The notes under the pieces are model-generated. The model searched no databases. It had not been told where the DNA came from and was given only the letters and a program-made list of their open reading frames with translations. 12,194 nt of DNA from an uncultured Pleurocapsa sp. GTDB taxonomy: Bacteria; Cyanobacteriota; Cyanobacteriia; Cyanobacteriales; Xenococcaceae. This document shows, one piece after another, positions 1-6,496 of this stretch. The position numbers were made by a program, and so were the translations under genes. The stretch is from the NCBI GenBank assembly GCA_937884735.1, contig CAKZYI010000116.1, forward strand, positions 1 to 12,194. Reading direction: 5' to 3'. Every line of letters begins with the position of its first letter. Position 1 is the first letter of the stretch.

Positions 1-796
1 ATACCGCTGGATGGGAGTAAAACCAAAACATGTGTTGATATACCACCGGATCTCCACCCCCCGCAGAATTAAAAAATGCCGTTCCCGCAATCAAGTCAAA
101 GGAGAGCAAAATTAAAGCTGCACCCAAGACAGGAGTACCCAAAATGATTAAGCCAGAAGTTGCCAGCATTGACCAGCAGAATAAGGGCATGCTGTGAATG
201 TCCATATCGGGCATTCGCATTAAAAGAATGGTGGTGACAAAGTAAAATGCACCCAACATAGAGGATACTCAAAATAGAAATACGCTCAGAATCCAAATCT
301 CATCACCCCAAGTACCGCTAATCAAACTAAGAGGTGGATAGGATGTCCAGCCAGCTTGAGCTGTACCCGATTCTAAGAAAAAACTGGATAGGAAAAAGAT
401 TCCTCCAGGGGGAATTATCCAAAACGCCACCCCATTAAGACGAGGAAATGCCATATCTTCTGCTCCAATCATCAAAGGAATGAGATAGTTGGCAAATCCA
501 GCCCCTGCTGGAATAATCCAGAGGAACAACATAATAGAGCCGTGCATTGTCATTGCCTGATTATAAAATTCGGGTTGAATAAAATCAGGGTCAGGGGTAG
601 CTAGCTCTGTCCGCATAACTTCAGCTAGGGCACCACCGATAAAGTATAAAATAAAAGCGGTAACGAGGTATTGGATTCCTATCACTTTGTGATCGGTACT
701 ATATCCATAGTATTCATACCACTTTCTTTGACGGTGTTCGTTTTTTTCTGGTGGTGGTGGCGAGACAGGAGTATTTCTTTCTAGTGTTGTACTCAT
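1..796 (-). pseudogene. ctaD: cytochrome c oxidase subunit I (aa3-type), 3' end outside window, interrupted by an in-frame TGA
   Basis: Subunit I of the terminal respiratory oxidase, a membrane protein that binds heme a and the heme a3-CuB centre. Codons 1-175 (796 to 272) read as a normal cyanobacterial CtaD N-terminus: a proline-rich leader, WYEYYGYSTDHKVIG, then helix II with MTMHGS, where His85 is the expected heme a ligand. A TGA at 269-271 follows WILSVFLF. The same frame then continues without a gap from 268 to the window edge for 89 codons: VSSMLGA, MRMPDMDIHSMPLF, GGGDPVVYQHMFWFYSHPAV. The His in that last motif is a CuB ligand, and YSHPAV is the A2-type form. The stop sits where relatives usually have Gly, so one GGA-to-TGA change explains it. 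Next to it, FY replaces the usual IN of GAINF. ctaC lies upstream with a 129-bp spacer. It could be a recent nonsense allele, a decaying paralogue or a sequencing error. Confidence 0.85.
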
Positions 797-836
797 TCTT
801 GGTGTAACTATTATGAAATCTAATTGATTTGTTCAG

Positions 837-891
837 AAAGCTATTAGCAGTAAAGCTAATAGCTTTTCTAGAATTAGGGACTCCCTAATTC
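837..891 (-). repeat. two adjacent hairpins in the ctaC-ctaD spacer
   Basis: Two perfect inverted repeats stand side by side. AAAGCTATTAG (837-847) pairs with CTAATAGCTTT (856-866) around an 8-nt loop. GAATTAGGGA (871-880) pairs with TCCCTAATTC (882-891) around one base, so in RNA the inner pairs must open. They fill much of the 129 bp between ctaC and ctaD. Neither is followed by a convincing T-tract on the minus strand, so a simple terminator is unlikely. Inference: an mRNA processing or stability element setting the ratio of the two subunits, or a small dispersed repeat. Confidence 0.6.
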
Positions 892-925
892 CTACTGGCT
901 TGCTTTACTACTAAAGTAGAGAATT

Positions 926-1879
926 TCATGGTTTTAACTGTGCTAAAGCATCGGCATCAACGCCTATGTCTGAAGCATAGGATGCTAAAAATTCAGCATC
1001 AGGATTGGATGGTGGATTCATGGCTACAGATTCGCCATTATCATTCATGGCAAAAGTATTGTCTTTAATCCATTGAGCATATTCTTCTTCACTCTGGACA
1101 TAAAGTTGTGTTTTCATGCCCCCATGATATGCTCCGCACAATTCTGCGCAAATTACAGGATATTGTCCGACTTTATTGGGAGTAAAGACCAAATTAGTCT
1201 CCCTTCCTGGGATTACATCTTGCTTGATGCGAATTTCAGGTAGCCAAAAGGCATGAATAACATCCCCTCCAGTCATAGTCAAAGCTATAGGACGATTTAC
1301 GGGGACGTGAATCTCCCCAGAAATTACGCCGCTTTCTGGATAGGTAAATATCCAAGCATACTGAATCCCATTGACTTTAATTTCTAGAGGAGCGATCCCT
1401 TGATCTGAATCTGGAGAAACACCCAAACCCAAAGCTACGTCTATAATGGGACTCAAAGCTACTAATTGTCCATGATGATGAGCGTGAGCCAGTTTGGGGC
1501 CTGGATCTCCTGCCACCATGGGGTCTAATCCTCCCATACGGTTATAGATTTCAAAACTATATATAGATAGGATAAAAACAATTACGGTTGGGATGGCAGT
1601 CCAAACAATCTCCAAGGGAACATTGCCTTCTATAGGTGGACCATCGGTAGTATCATCTTTTTTACGGCGAAATTTAAACAAGGAGTAGACCAAAACTCCT
1701 TCTACCAAAAGAAATAGACCCGTGGCAATAGTCATCATAAAATTAAACAGTTCGTCTACATCTCCCGCATCCTTTGATGCAGCAAGAGGAAGAAGACCGT
1801 GATTTTGTCCATACCACAGACTAATAAGAGTCATCGCAACTCCTGCGATGAGAGTGATTATGTTACCAGGAATATTCAC
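926..1879 (-). CDS. ctaC: cytochrome c oxidase subunit II
   Basis: Subunit II accepts electrons from cytochrome c6 or plastocyanin at its CuA centre and passes them to subunit I. The 317-residue product has an N-terminal hydrophobic segment (about 5-22) and two helices (about 48-68 and 90-110) that anchor it. The cupredoxin domain faces the lumen or periplasm. The CuA ligands are all present: His209 in DVIHAFW, and Cys244, Glu246, Cys248, His252 and Met255 in CAELCGAYHGGM. YAWIFTYPE (174-182) is the usual aromatic electron-entry region. A His-rich stretch (AHAHHHG, 131-137) lies in the segment between the second helix and the cupredoxin core. The gene ends in TGA, which shows that TGA is a normal stop here. 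No clear Shine-Dalgarno precedes the ATG. It is the first gene of a ctaC-ctaD unit divergent from ctaA. Confidence 0.97.
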   Translation of the reverse strand: MNIPGNIITLIAGVAMTLISLWYGQNHGLLPLAASKDAGDVDELFNFMMTIATGLFLLVEGVLVYSLFKFRRKKDDTTDGPPIEGNVPLEIVWTAIPTVIVFILSIYSFEIYNRMGGLDPMVAGDPGPKLAHAHHHGQLVALSPIIDVALGLGVSPDSDQGIAPLEIKVNGIQYAWIFTYPESGVISGEIHVPVNRPIALTMTGGDVIHAFWLPEIRIKQDVIPGRETNLVFTPNKVGQYPVICAELCGAYHGGMKTQLYVQSEEEYAQWIKDNTFAMNDNGESVAMNPPSNPDAEFLASYASDIGVDADALAQLKP

Positions 1880-2389
1880 GTTAATAAATATGGGGTAGTG
1901 TTTTCAGGAAACCAGTATTAACTGATTTTTTATTTTCTGACTGTTTACAATTTATTACTTTCTAATTGGAATTGTTGATGGTATTAATACTAAAATTTCA
2001 GTTACGAAAATATTTTTTGGTCTACTTATTAGGGTAGTTCAAATTACTAGACGATAGACTAGTGTAGGAGCAAATTCATCACTCTTTACATAAATTCTTT
2101 AGCTTTTATTTGGGATTGGCAAATCCTTTACAGTGGGCTTAATCTATAAGTTTATTTTTGTCAGTCAAATTTAATTTTTTCTTTATGTATCTTAAGTTTT
2201 ATTGAGGATGTTTTGTACCCTAATCTGAAGAATATCTAAAAAGATAAAACTATTAGGAAAACATAGTTAGAGTGATAGCAGAGGAAGCAAAAGAATAAAC
2301 TAGAAAAAAAATAGCTTATAGTTTGAAATTAAAGCGACTACTCTTAACTTTAGTAAAGTTTTATCTCATTTATCCTAGTCGAGTGTGCT
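1880..2389. promoter_or_regulatory. 510-bp divergent spacer between ctaC and ctaA
   Basis: AT-rich, with stops in every frame and no protein-like reading frame. It must hold the promoters for both ctaC (leftward) and ctaA (rightward). I see no textbook -35/-10 pair. A weak option for ctaA is TTGAAA near 2323 followed about 16 bp later by TAACTT. Small symmetric sequences include the near-palindrome GGTATTAATACT near 1980, and ACTAG/CTAGT arms around 2046-2062. No GTA-N8-TAC NtcA site was found. Confidence 0.5.
2346..2360. promoter_or_regulatory. 15-bp palindrome upstream of ctaA (operator candidate)
   Basis: AACTTTA, one central G, then TAAAGTT: a perfect odd-centred palindrome ending 29 bp before the ctaA ATG, where a regulator or an RNA hairpin could act on ctaA expression. 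The symmetry is seen directly; any function is a guess. Confidence 0.3.
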
Positions 2390-3316
2390 ATGACCGAATC
2401 TATTTTTCAACCAACCATTAGTAATGCGAAGAAAACATCATCTCAACCACAAATTTGGATTCGTCGTTTAGTTTGGAAAATTGCGATCGCAACATTGCTT
2501 TTGATGGCAGTAGGTAGTGCCACCAGAGTTATGAATGCGGGATTAGCCTGTCCTGATTGGCCTCTATGCTATGGTCAGCTTGTACCAACACGACAGATGA
2601 ATCTTCAAGTATTTTTAGAGTGGTTTCATCGTCTAGATGCAGCACTGATTGGGATAAGTGCGATCGCTTTGTCGGGTTTATCTTGGTGGTATCGCAAAGA
2701 ATTGCCCTCTTGGTTGCCTTGGGCTAGCACCTTCGCTTTATTCTTAATTGTTTTCCAAGGAATTTTGGGCGGGCTTACTGTAACTCAGCTACTACGTTTC
2801 GATATTGTTACGGCTCATTTGGGTACGGCATTATTGTTCTTTAGCACTCTAATCATCATCGGTACATCCTTGCTACCTTATCAAGGAACAAAAGCAGCAG
2901 GGAAATTAAGCTGGTTTGGTTTGAGTGCGGCAGTGTTGGTTTATATGCAAAGCATTTTGGGTGGATTAGTTGGCTCTCAATGGGCATTACACCAGTGTTT
3001 TGCAGGGTCACAATTGTGTAATGTGATGAACGCTCATATTTTAGGAGTTGTTCCCCCAACCTTAACAGTTGTTGCTGTTGTCTGGTTTGCTTGGAAAACC
3101 CCTGGTTTACACAGAAGTTTAAGAGTATTAGCCAACTGTGCAGCAGGTTTGGTAAGCCTACAAATTTTACTGGGCATTGCTACTTTTAAGCTGCATTTAC
3201 AGGTTGAACCCCTAACCGTCACTCATCAGGCAGTAGGAGCAAGTTTATTAGGAGTATTAATTGCCTTTACGGTATTAGCAATCAGAGATAAAGCTGATTC
3301 TCAAGCAGCAACCTAA
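2390..3316 (+). CDS. ctaA: heme A synthase (COX15/CtaA family)
   Basis: Oxidises the C8 methyl group of heme O to a formyl group, making heme A for aa3-type oxidases. The 308-residue protein has about eight membrane helices in two four-helix halves. The four family histidines are visible: His80 in EWFHRLDA and His143 in TAHLGT in the first half, His216 in NAHILG and His279 in VTHQAVG in the second. RVMNAGLACPDWPLCYG (46-62) is the family signature. It supplies the Cys54/Cys60 pair, and Cys203/Cys210 is the matching pair in the second half. Length is normal. ctaB follows 95 bp downstream on the same strand, so the pair is probably cotranscribed. The start codon lacks an obvious Shine-Dalgarno sequence. 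Confidence 0.96.
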   Translation: MTESIFQPTISNAKKTSSQPQIWIRRLVWKIAIATLLLMAVGSATRVMNAGLACPDWPLCYGQLVPTRQMNLQVFLEWFHRLDAALIGISAIALSGLSWWYRKELPSWLPWASTFALFLIVFQGILGGLTVTQLLRFDIVTAHLGTALLFFSTLIIIGTSLLPYQGTKAAGKLSWFGLSAAVLVYMQSILGGLVGSQWALHQCFAGSQLCNVMNAHILGVVPPTLTVVAVVWFAWKTPGLHRSLRVLANCAAGLVSLQILLGIATFKLHLQVEPLTVTHQAVGASLLGVLIAFTVLAIRDKADSQAAT

Positions 3317-3411
3317 AGTAGAGGCGAGGCATACCAACACCTTATCTATACAAAAAACTCACTACTTTACAACTCCACACTACACAAAAGTCAATCTTAG
3401 GAATAATCATA

Positions 3412-4356
3412 ATGACAGGGACAAGTCTAGCCCGCAGTAATCAAAGTTTTTCTGAAGTAATCAAAAGTTATTATCAGCTAACTAAACCTCGTATAATTCC
3501 CTTACTATTAATCACTACCGCTGCATCCATGTGGATTGCTTCTGATGGAAGAGTCAGTCCATTTTTGCTGTTGATTACTCTAATAGGAGGAACATTAGCA
3601 GCAGCTTCAGCACAAGTATTAAACTGCATCTACGATCAAGACATTGACTACACTATGACGAGGACTCGCAAACGTCCTATCCCCTCTGGCAGAGTACAGC
3701 CTCGTCACGCCCTTATTTTTGCTGCTGTTTTAGGCGCACTTTCCTTTGCTCAATTAACGATTTTTGCTAACTTATTATCCGCACTGTTAGCAATGTCTGG
3801 CATCATATTTTATATGCTCATCTACACCCACTGGCTAAAACGCCACACTACTCAAAATATTGTGATTGGTGGTGCAGCGGGTTCAATTCCTCCTCTAGTC
3901 GGTTGGGCTGCGGTAACAGGAGAATTAAGCTTTATTCCCTGGTTGCTGTTTGGGCTAATTTTTTTGTGGACTCCTCCCCATTTTTGGGCTTTGGCACTAA
4001 TGATCAAGGAAGACTATGCTGAAGTTGGCGTACCAATGTTACCTGTGGTGGAAGGAGAAGAAGCTACTGTTAAACAAATTTGGATTTATAGCCTTTTGGT
4101 AGTTCCCTGTAGCTTGTTGTTGATGTATCCTATTGGTAATTTGACTATTCTTTATGGAGCGATCGCACTTTATCTCGGATACAAGTTTCTCTACAAAGCT
4201 TGGGAATTAAAACAAGATCCCACTAACAATCAATTGGCAAGAGGAATGTTAAAATATTCCATCTTTTACATGATGTTATTGTGCGTTGCGATGATTGTGG
4301 ATACTTTGCCCGTTACTCATCAACTGATGAATATGGTATTCCCCTGTGGTGGATAG
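3412..4356 (+). CDS. ctaB: protoheme IX farnesyltransferase (heme O synthase)
   Basis: UbiA-family membrane prenyltransferase that adds a farnesyl group to protoheme to make heme O, the substrate of CtaA. In the 314-residue product the first Asp-rich motif is NCIYDQDIDYTMTRTRKRP (Asn71, Asp75, Asp79), which binds Mg2+ and the prenyl diphosphate. YTHWLKRHTTQNIVIGG (138-154) and WTPPHFWALAL (186-196) are family signatures. The second acidic motif is around KEDYAEVGVPMLPV (199-212). About nine hydrophobic helices are present. The ATG has a modest AGGA sequence about ten bases upstream. It is the second gene of the ctaA-ctaB unit, and a hairpin terminator lies about 165 bp beyond its stop. Confidence 0.97.
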   Translation: MTGTSLARSNQSFSEVIKSYYQLTKPRIIPLLLITTAASMWIASDGRVSPFLLLITLIGGTLAAASAQVLNCIYDQDIDYTMTRTRKRPIPSGRVQPRHALIFAAVLGALSFAQLTIFANLLSALLAMSGIIFYMLIYTHWLKRHTTQNIVIGGAAGSIPPLVGWAAVTGELSFIPWLLFGLIFLWTPPHFWALALMIKEDYAEVGVPMLPVVEGEEATVKQIWIYSLLVVPCSLLLMYPIGNLTILYGAIALYLGYKFLYKAWELKQDPTNNQLARGMLKYSIFYMMLLCVAMIVDTLPVTHQLMNMVFPCGG

Positions 4357-4371
4357 ATAATGACTAAATAA

Positions 4372-4492
4372 CTGATGTTACGCACTAATTAATCTGTTAG
4401 GACAGGGAAACGGTTAAAGGGTAAAGGGTTAATTAGTCTGTTGCTCTTACTCATTGAAACTATCTATTTTTCATTGTTCTGCGTAACGTCAG
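4372..4492. mobile_element. MITE-like element with 13-bp terminal inverted repeats and flanking TAAATAA direct repeats
   Basis: The left end CTGATGTTACGCA (4372-4384) and the right end TGCGTAACGTCAG (4480-4492) are inverted repeats with one mismatch in 13. TAAATAA occurs immediately outside both ends (4365-4371 and 4493-4499), as a target-site duplication would. Inside is a nested inverted repeat, ACTAATTAA (4384-4392) with TTAATTAGT (4429-4437), and a G/T-rich stretch around 4411-4430. At 121 bp with no ORF it cannot encode a transposase, so it would need one supplied in trans. It sits in the 3' flank of ctaB, upstream of the terminator. Confidence 0.65.
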
Positions 4493-4522
4493 TAAATAAT
4501 AGCTCTACAGACAGAAAACTAG

Positions 4523-4568
4523 AAGAGGCAAAGAAAGATATCAACTCTTTTGATTAGCCTCTTTTTTT
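4523..4568 (+). terminator. intrinsic terminator of ctaA-ctaB
   Basis: AAGAGGC (4523-4529) pairs with GCCTCTT (4557-4563), and a run of seven T starts at 4562. Between the arms an inner hairpin, ATCAA (4540-4544) with TTGAT (4550-4554), makes a compact branched structure. Its place after ctaB and the MITE-like element fits the end of the plus-strand transcript. Confidence 0.7.
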
Positions 4569-4598
4569 ATTGCTTTGCTCACTATAGATCTTAATCTT

Positions 4599-4992
4599 AT
4601 GCTTGAGTCTAATGAAATTGTTTTAAAAAAATTTTGGTTTTAGTATACGCGATCGCCAAGGTACAATAGTTGGTGGCTGCGGTATTACTATGGGATTGTC
4701 CTCTTGGTCTGGTAATTTAGGTTATTGGTTGAGGACTGGATATACAGGAAAAGGATATGCAACTATCGCGACTAAGTTAGTAGTCGAGTATGGTATTCGA
4801 CAGTTGAATTTAAAACGCATCGAAATTGTAGCTTCAGTAAAAAATATTGATAGCCAAGGCGTTGCAGAAAGATCAGGTGCTTGTCGAGAAGGAATAAGTA
4901 GAAACAGGCTGTTAATCCATGATAAATTTCACGATGCTGTAGTTTATTCCTTTGTTCCAGATGATTTTAAACTCAATAATGCAGTACTGTGA
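4599..4992 (+). pseudogene. GNAT (RimJ/RimL-type) acetyltransferase, internally deleted
   Basis: GNAT enzymes transfer acetyl from acetyl-CoA to an amine. The C-terminal two thirds are clear from about 4627: FSIRDRQGTIVGGCGI, LGYWLR, then the acetyl-CoA loop GYTGKGYAT, RIEIVASVKN and a tail with HDKFHDAVVYSFVPDDF. That frame has no start codon before the internal ATG at 4690, and coding similarity extends upstream of it, so 4690 is not the native start. In another frame, ATG 4599 reads MLESNEIVLKKF, which looks like the usual first strand of this family. About 55-60 residues between the two pieces are missing and the frame is shifted. The remaining 100-codon ORF could be translated but lacks half the fold. 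Which half-family it belonged to is uncertain. Confidence 0.7.
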
Positions 4993-5084
4993 AAAAAGAT
5001 AATCTTTTTGCCACCAAAAGTGTTATTCACCATCATCGTCTTGCTCAATAATTTTTTGGTTACTATGTGGAATAAATGTTGCTA

Positions 5085-5443
5085 TTATCTTTTATAATCT
5101 TTGAGAGAAATAGTAATATTTGGAAAAGACTTTGAGATGTTTTTATCACTCGTTACCAAATTAATATCTAGCTTTTGAGGTAAAGCTATATACTCATAAT
5201 CATCTGCAGAAAGTGAGCATTAAGATATTAAAAAAAAATTGATTCGTAGTCAATTTCATATTCCTTCATCTTCATTAAATCTTCGGCTTGAAACATTATT
5301 GTTTTTACATCCGCCAAAGACAAATAATTATTTCTTAAGTACAAAACCAATATATTACAAAACTCCGAGATTCATAGATAAGGAGCAACTCAATCACTGT
5401 CGGATTGATAAACTAATTCTGCTAGTCTAGTGAATTTTTCGTC
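5085..5443 (-). pseudogene. decayed PIN-domain (VapC-like) toxin gene
   Basis: The minus strand reads, from about 5443, DEKFTRLAELVYQSD, a TGA (5390-5392), VAPYL, a TGA (5372-5374), ISEFCNIL and then LADVKTIMFQAEDLMKMKEYEID, ending at a TAA (5228-5230) after an A/T homopolymer. In another frame, from 5219 to the stop at 5085-5087, it reads SLSADDYEYIALPQKLD, INLVTSDKN and a tail ending SLKDYKR. These pieces follow the VapC order: the APxLW-xxE region, the SAxDxxYxALAQ helix and LVTSDK. Three expected acidic residues remain: Glu of ISEF (5363-5365), the first Asp of ADDYEY (5202-5204) and Asp of TSD. The second TGA falls where relatives often have Trp. The N-terminal strand and its first Asp are not visible. 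Two stops and a frameshift make it non-functional. No antitoxin gene was recognised beside it. Confidence 0.65.
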
Positions 5444-5807
5444 AATTATAGTAAGTAAGCAATTAGATTATTATATTATCTGCAACTATCAAACTCTTCT
5501 TTCTCGTTTAAGATCTGAAATTTCTGACTCAGTTAAAAAATATCTCTGGGTTAAGGATCTAGTAAGGCGTATCAGTTTAAGACTTACTTGGGAAGAATTA
5601 GATCCTAGTAGTTTGTCCTCTAAGCAAACAATAACTTCAGCATTAATTAACTTCAGCATTAATAATGCGTCGATTTTGCCAAGAAGTGTCTTTTATTTTT
5701 TGATAAAGGCGATCGGGTATGTTTTTGATTGTTATATAGCAACCCTAAATCATTTTGGAGTATGTCTAATGATATGCGGAGCGGTTATGCGCAGCGGTAT
5801 CCTTTAG
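5430..5807 (+). CDS. unrecognised ORF, probably a gene remnant
   Basis: A GTG-started 125-codon frame I do not recognise. Its middle is protein-like: LLSRLRSEISDSVKKYLW, VKDLVRRISLRLTWEELDPS and PRSVFYFLIKAI. Its start overlaps the end of the decayed toxin on the other strand. Its last 25 codons run into the inverted-repeat element beginning at 5734, so the native C-terminus may have been lost there. A 15-bp direct repeat, AACTTCAGCATTAAT at 5633-5647 and 5649-5663 (period 16, not a multiple of three), suggests a past frame change. No Shine-Dalgarno is visible. It may be a fragment of a longer protein or not a gene at all. Confidence 0.3.
   Translation: MNFSSIIVSKQLDYYIICNYQTLLSRLRSEISDSVKKYLWVKDLVRRISLRLTWEELDPSSLSSKQTITSALINFSINNASILPRSVFYFLIKAIGYVFDCYIATLNHFGVCLMICGAVMRSGIL
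5633..5664. repeat. 16-bp tandem duplication
   Basis: AACTTCAGCATTAAT occurs twice, at 5633-5647 and 5649-5663, with one base between (T, then A after the second copy). It lies inside the unrecognised ORF and fits a replication-slippage duplication. Confidence 0.8.
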
Positions 5808-5872
5808 GAATCCTTTAGGACAAAAGACAGTTATAACCAATCATTCTCTAGTTTCAAATAGGATTGCTATAT
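5734..5872. mobile_element. small inverted-repeat (MITE-like) element
   Basis: ATATAGCAACCCTA (5734-5747) and TAGGATTGCTATAT (5859-5872) are terminal inverted repeats with one mismatch in 14. The 139-bp interior has no convincing gene. It contains the related words GCGGAGCGGTTAT and GCGCAGCGGTAT (about 5776-5800) and an exact tandem of ATCCTTTAGGA (5799-5809 and 5810-5820). Similar ends are, from memory, common in cyanobacterial spacers. A TA-type target duplication is possible because the ends begin and finish with ATAT. Confidence 0.5.
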
Positions 5873-5914
5873 CTGCCATTTTAAAAATGCTTTAGTTATA
5901 AATAATAGCCAAAC

Positions 5915-6475
5915 TCACACTTTTTTAATAACCCGACAAGGATTACCAACCGCTACAACATTATTTGGTATGTCTTTAGTCACTATGCTACCCGCACCAA
6001 TAGTTACATTGTTGCCAATAGTAACCCCTGGACAGACAATTACTCCACCACCGAGCCATACATTGTCACCAATATTGACAGGTGCTGCTAATTCTTTTCC
6101 CGACAGTCTTACTTGGGGATCTATGGGATGATATGCCGTGTATATTTGAACTTTTGGAGCAATCAAAACATTATTGCCGAGATACACCATATTGCAATCG
6201 AGGATCGTACAGTCGTAGTTGATGTATAAATTATCCCCAGCAATAATATGACAGCCATAGTCACAGTAAAAAGGCGGTCTGATTGTAAAATTAAAACCAA
6301 TTTTGGCAAATAAACTTAAAACAATTTCTTGCTGTTTATCTATTTCTTTGGGTGCAAAAGAATTAAAATAGTGAAGTTTTTGGCGCGCGCTGATATTCAT
6401 TGCAGTCAATTCTGCGTCTGTTGACAAATACAGTTCGCCATCGAGCATTTTTTCTCTTTCTGTTTTATCTCTCAT
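5915..6475 (-). CDS. maltose/galactoside O-acetyltransferase-like protein (left-handed beta-helix)
   Basis: Acetyl-CoA-dependent O-acetyltransferase of the Maa/NodL/LacA group, acting on sugar hydroxyls; the substrate cannot be read from sequence. The 186-residue protein starts with the family's short helical domain (MRDKTEREKMLDGELY and the NISARQKLHYFN region). Hexapeptide turns of the left-handed beta-helix run from about residue 60 to 180, with VNIGDNVWLGGGV and CPGVTIGNNVTIGAGS clear. His116 in TAYHPID is the expected catalytic base. The C-terminus VGNPCRVIKKV is typical and length is normal. No Shine-Dalgarno is visible. It is divergent from the DUF1349 gene with only 21 bp between start codons, so at least one promoter must lie inside a coding region. 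Confidence 0.9.
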   Translation of the reverse strand: MRDKTEREKMLDGELYLSTDAELTAMNISARQKLHYFNSFAPKEIDKQQEIVLSLFAKIGFNFTIRPPFYCDYGCHIIAGDNLYINYDCTILDCNMVYLGNNVLIAPKVQIYTAYHPIDPQVRLSGKELAAPVNIGDNVWLGGGVIVCPGVTIGNNVTIGAGSIVTKDIPNNVVAVGNPCRVIKKV

Positions 6476-6496
6476 TAATCGATAATTACTAAAATT

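Noticed and set aside
269..271. TGA in ctaD as a recoded sense codon (Gly or Trp)
   Set aside because: ctaC and the TerB-like gene in this window end properly at TGA, and no other intact gene has an internal TGA. No selenocysteine-type context is visible. Nonsense mutation or sequencing error is simpler.
96..296. 66-codon minus-strand frame overlapping ctaD
   Set aside because: It is in a different frame from ctaD, and the true ctaD frame is open through the same bases with clear family signatures. The alternative frame has no family character.
4411..4430. GGTTAAAGGGTAAAGGGTTA as a CRISPR-like or short tandem array
   Set aside because: Only two imperfect units with no spacers, and inside the MITE-like element.
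4993..5009. AAAAAGA/TCTTTTT hairpin as a terminator after the GNAT relic
   Set aside because: The stem is almost all A-T with a three-base loop, and the strand runs into mixed sequence with no separate T-tract; probably chance in AT-rich DNA.
5239..5430. 63-codon plus-strand ORF with a TTG start
   Set aside because: It is antisense to the VapC-like relic, which gives a far better protein match on the other strand; no Shine-Dalgarno and odd composition.
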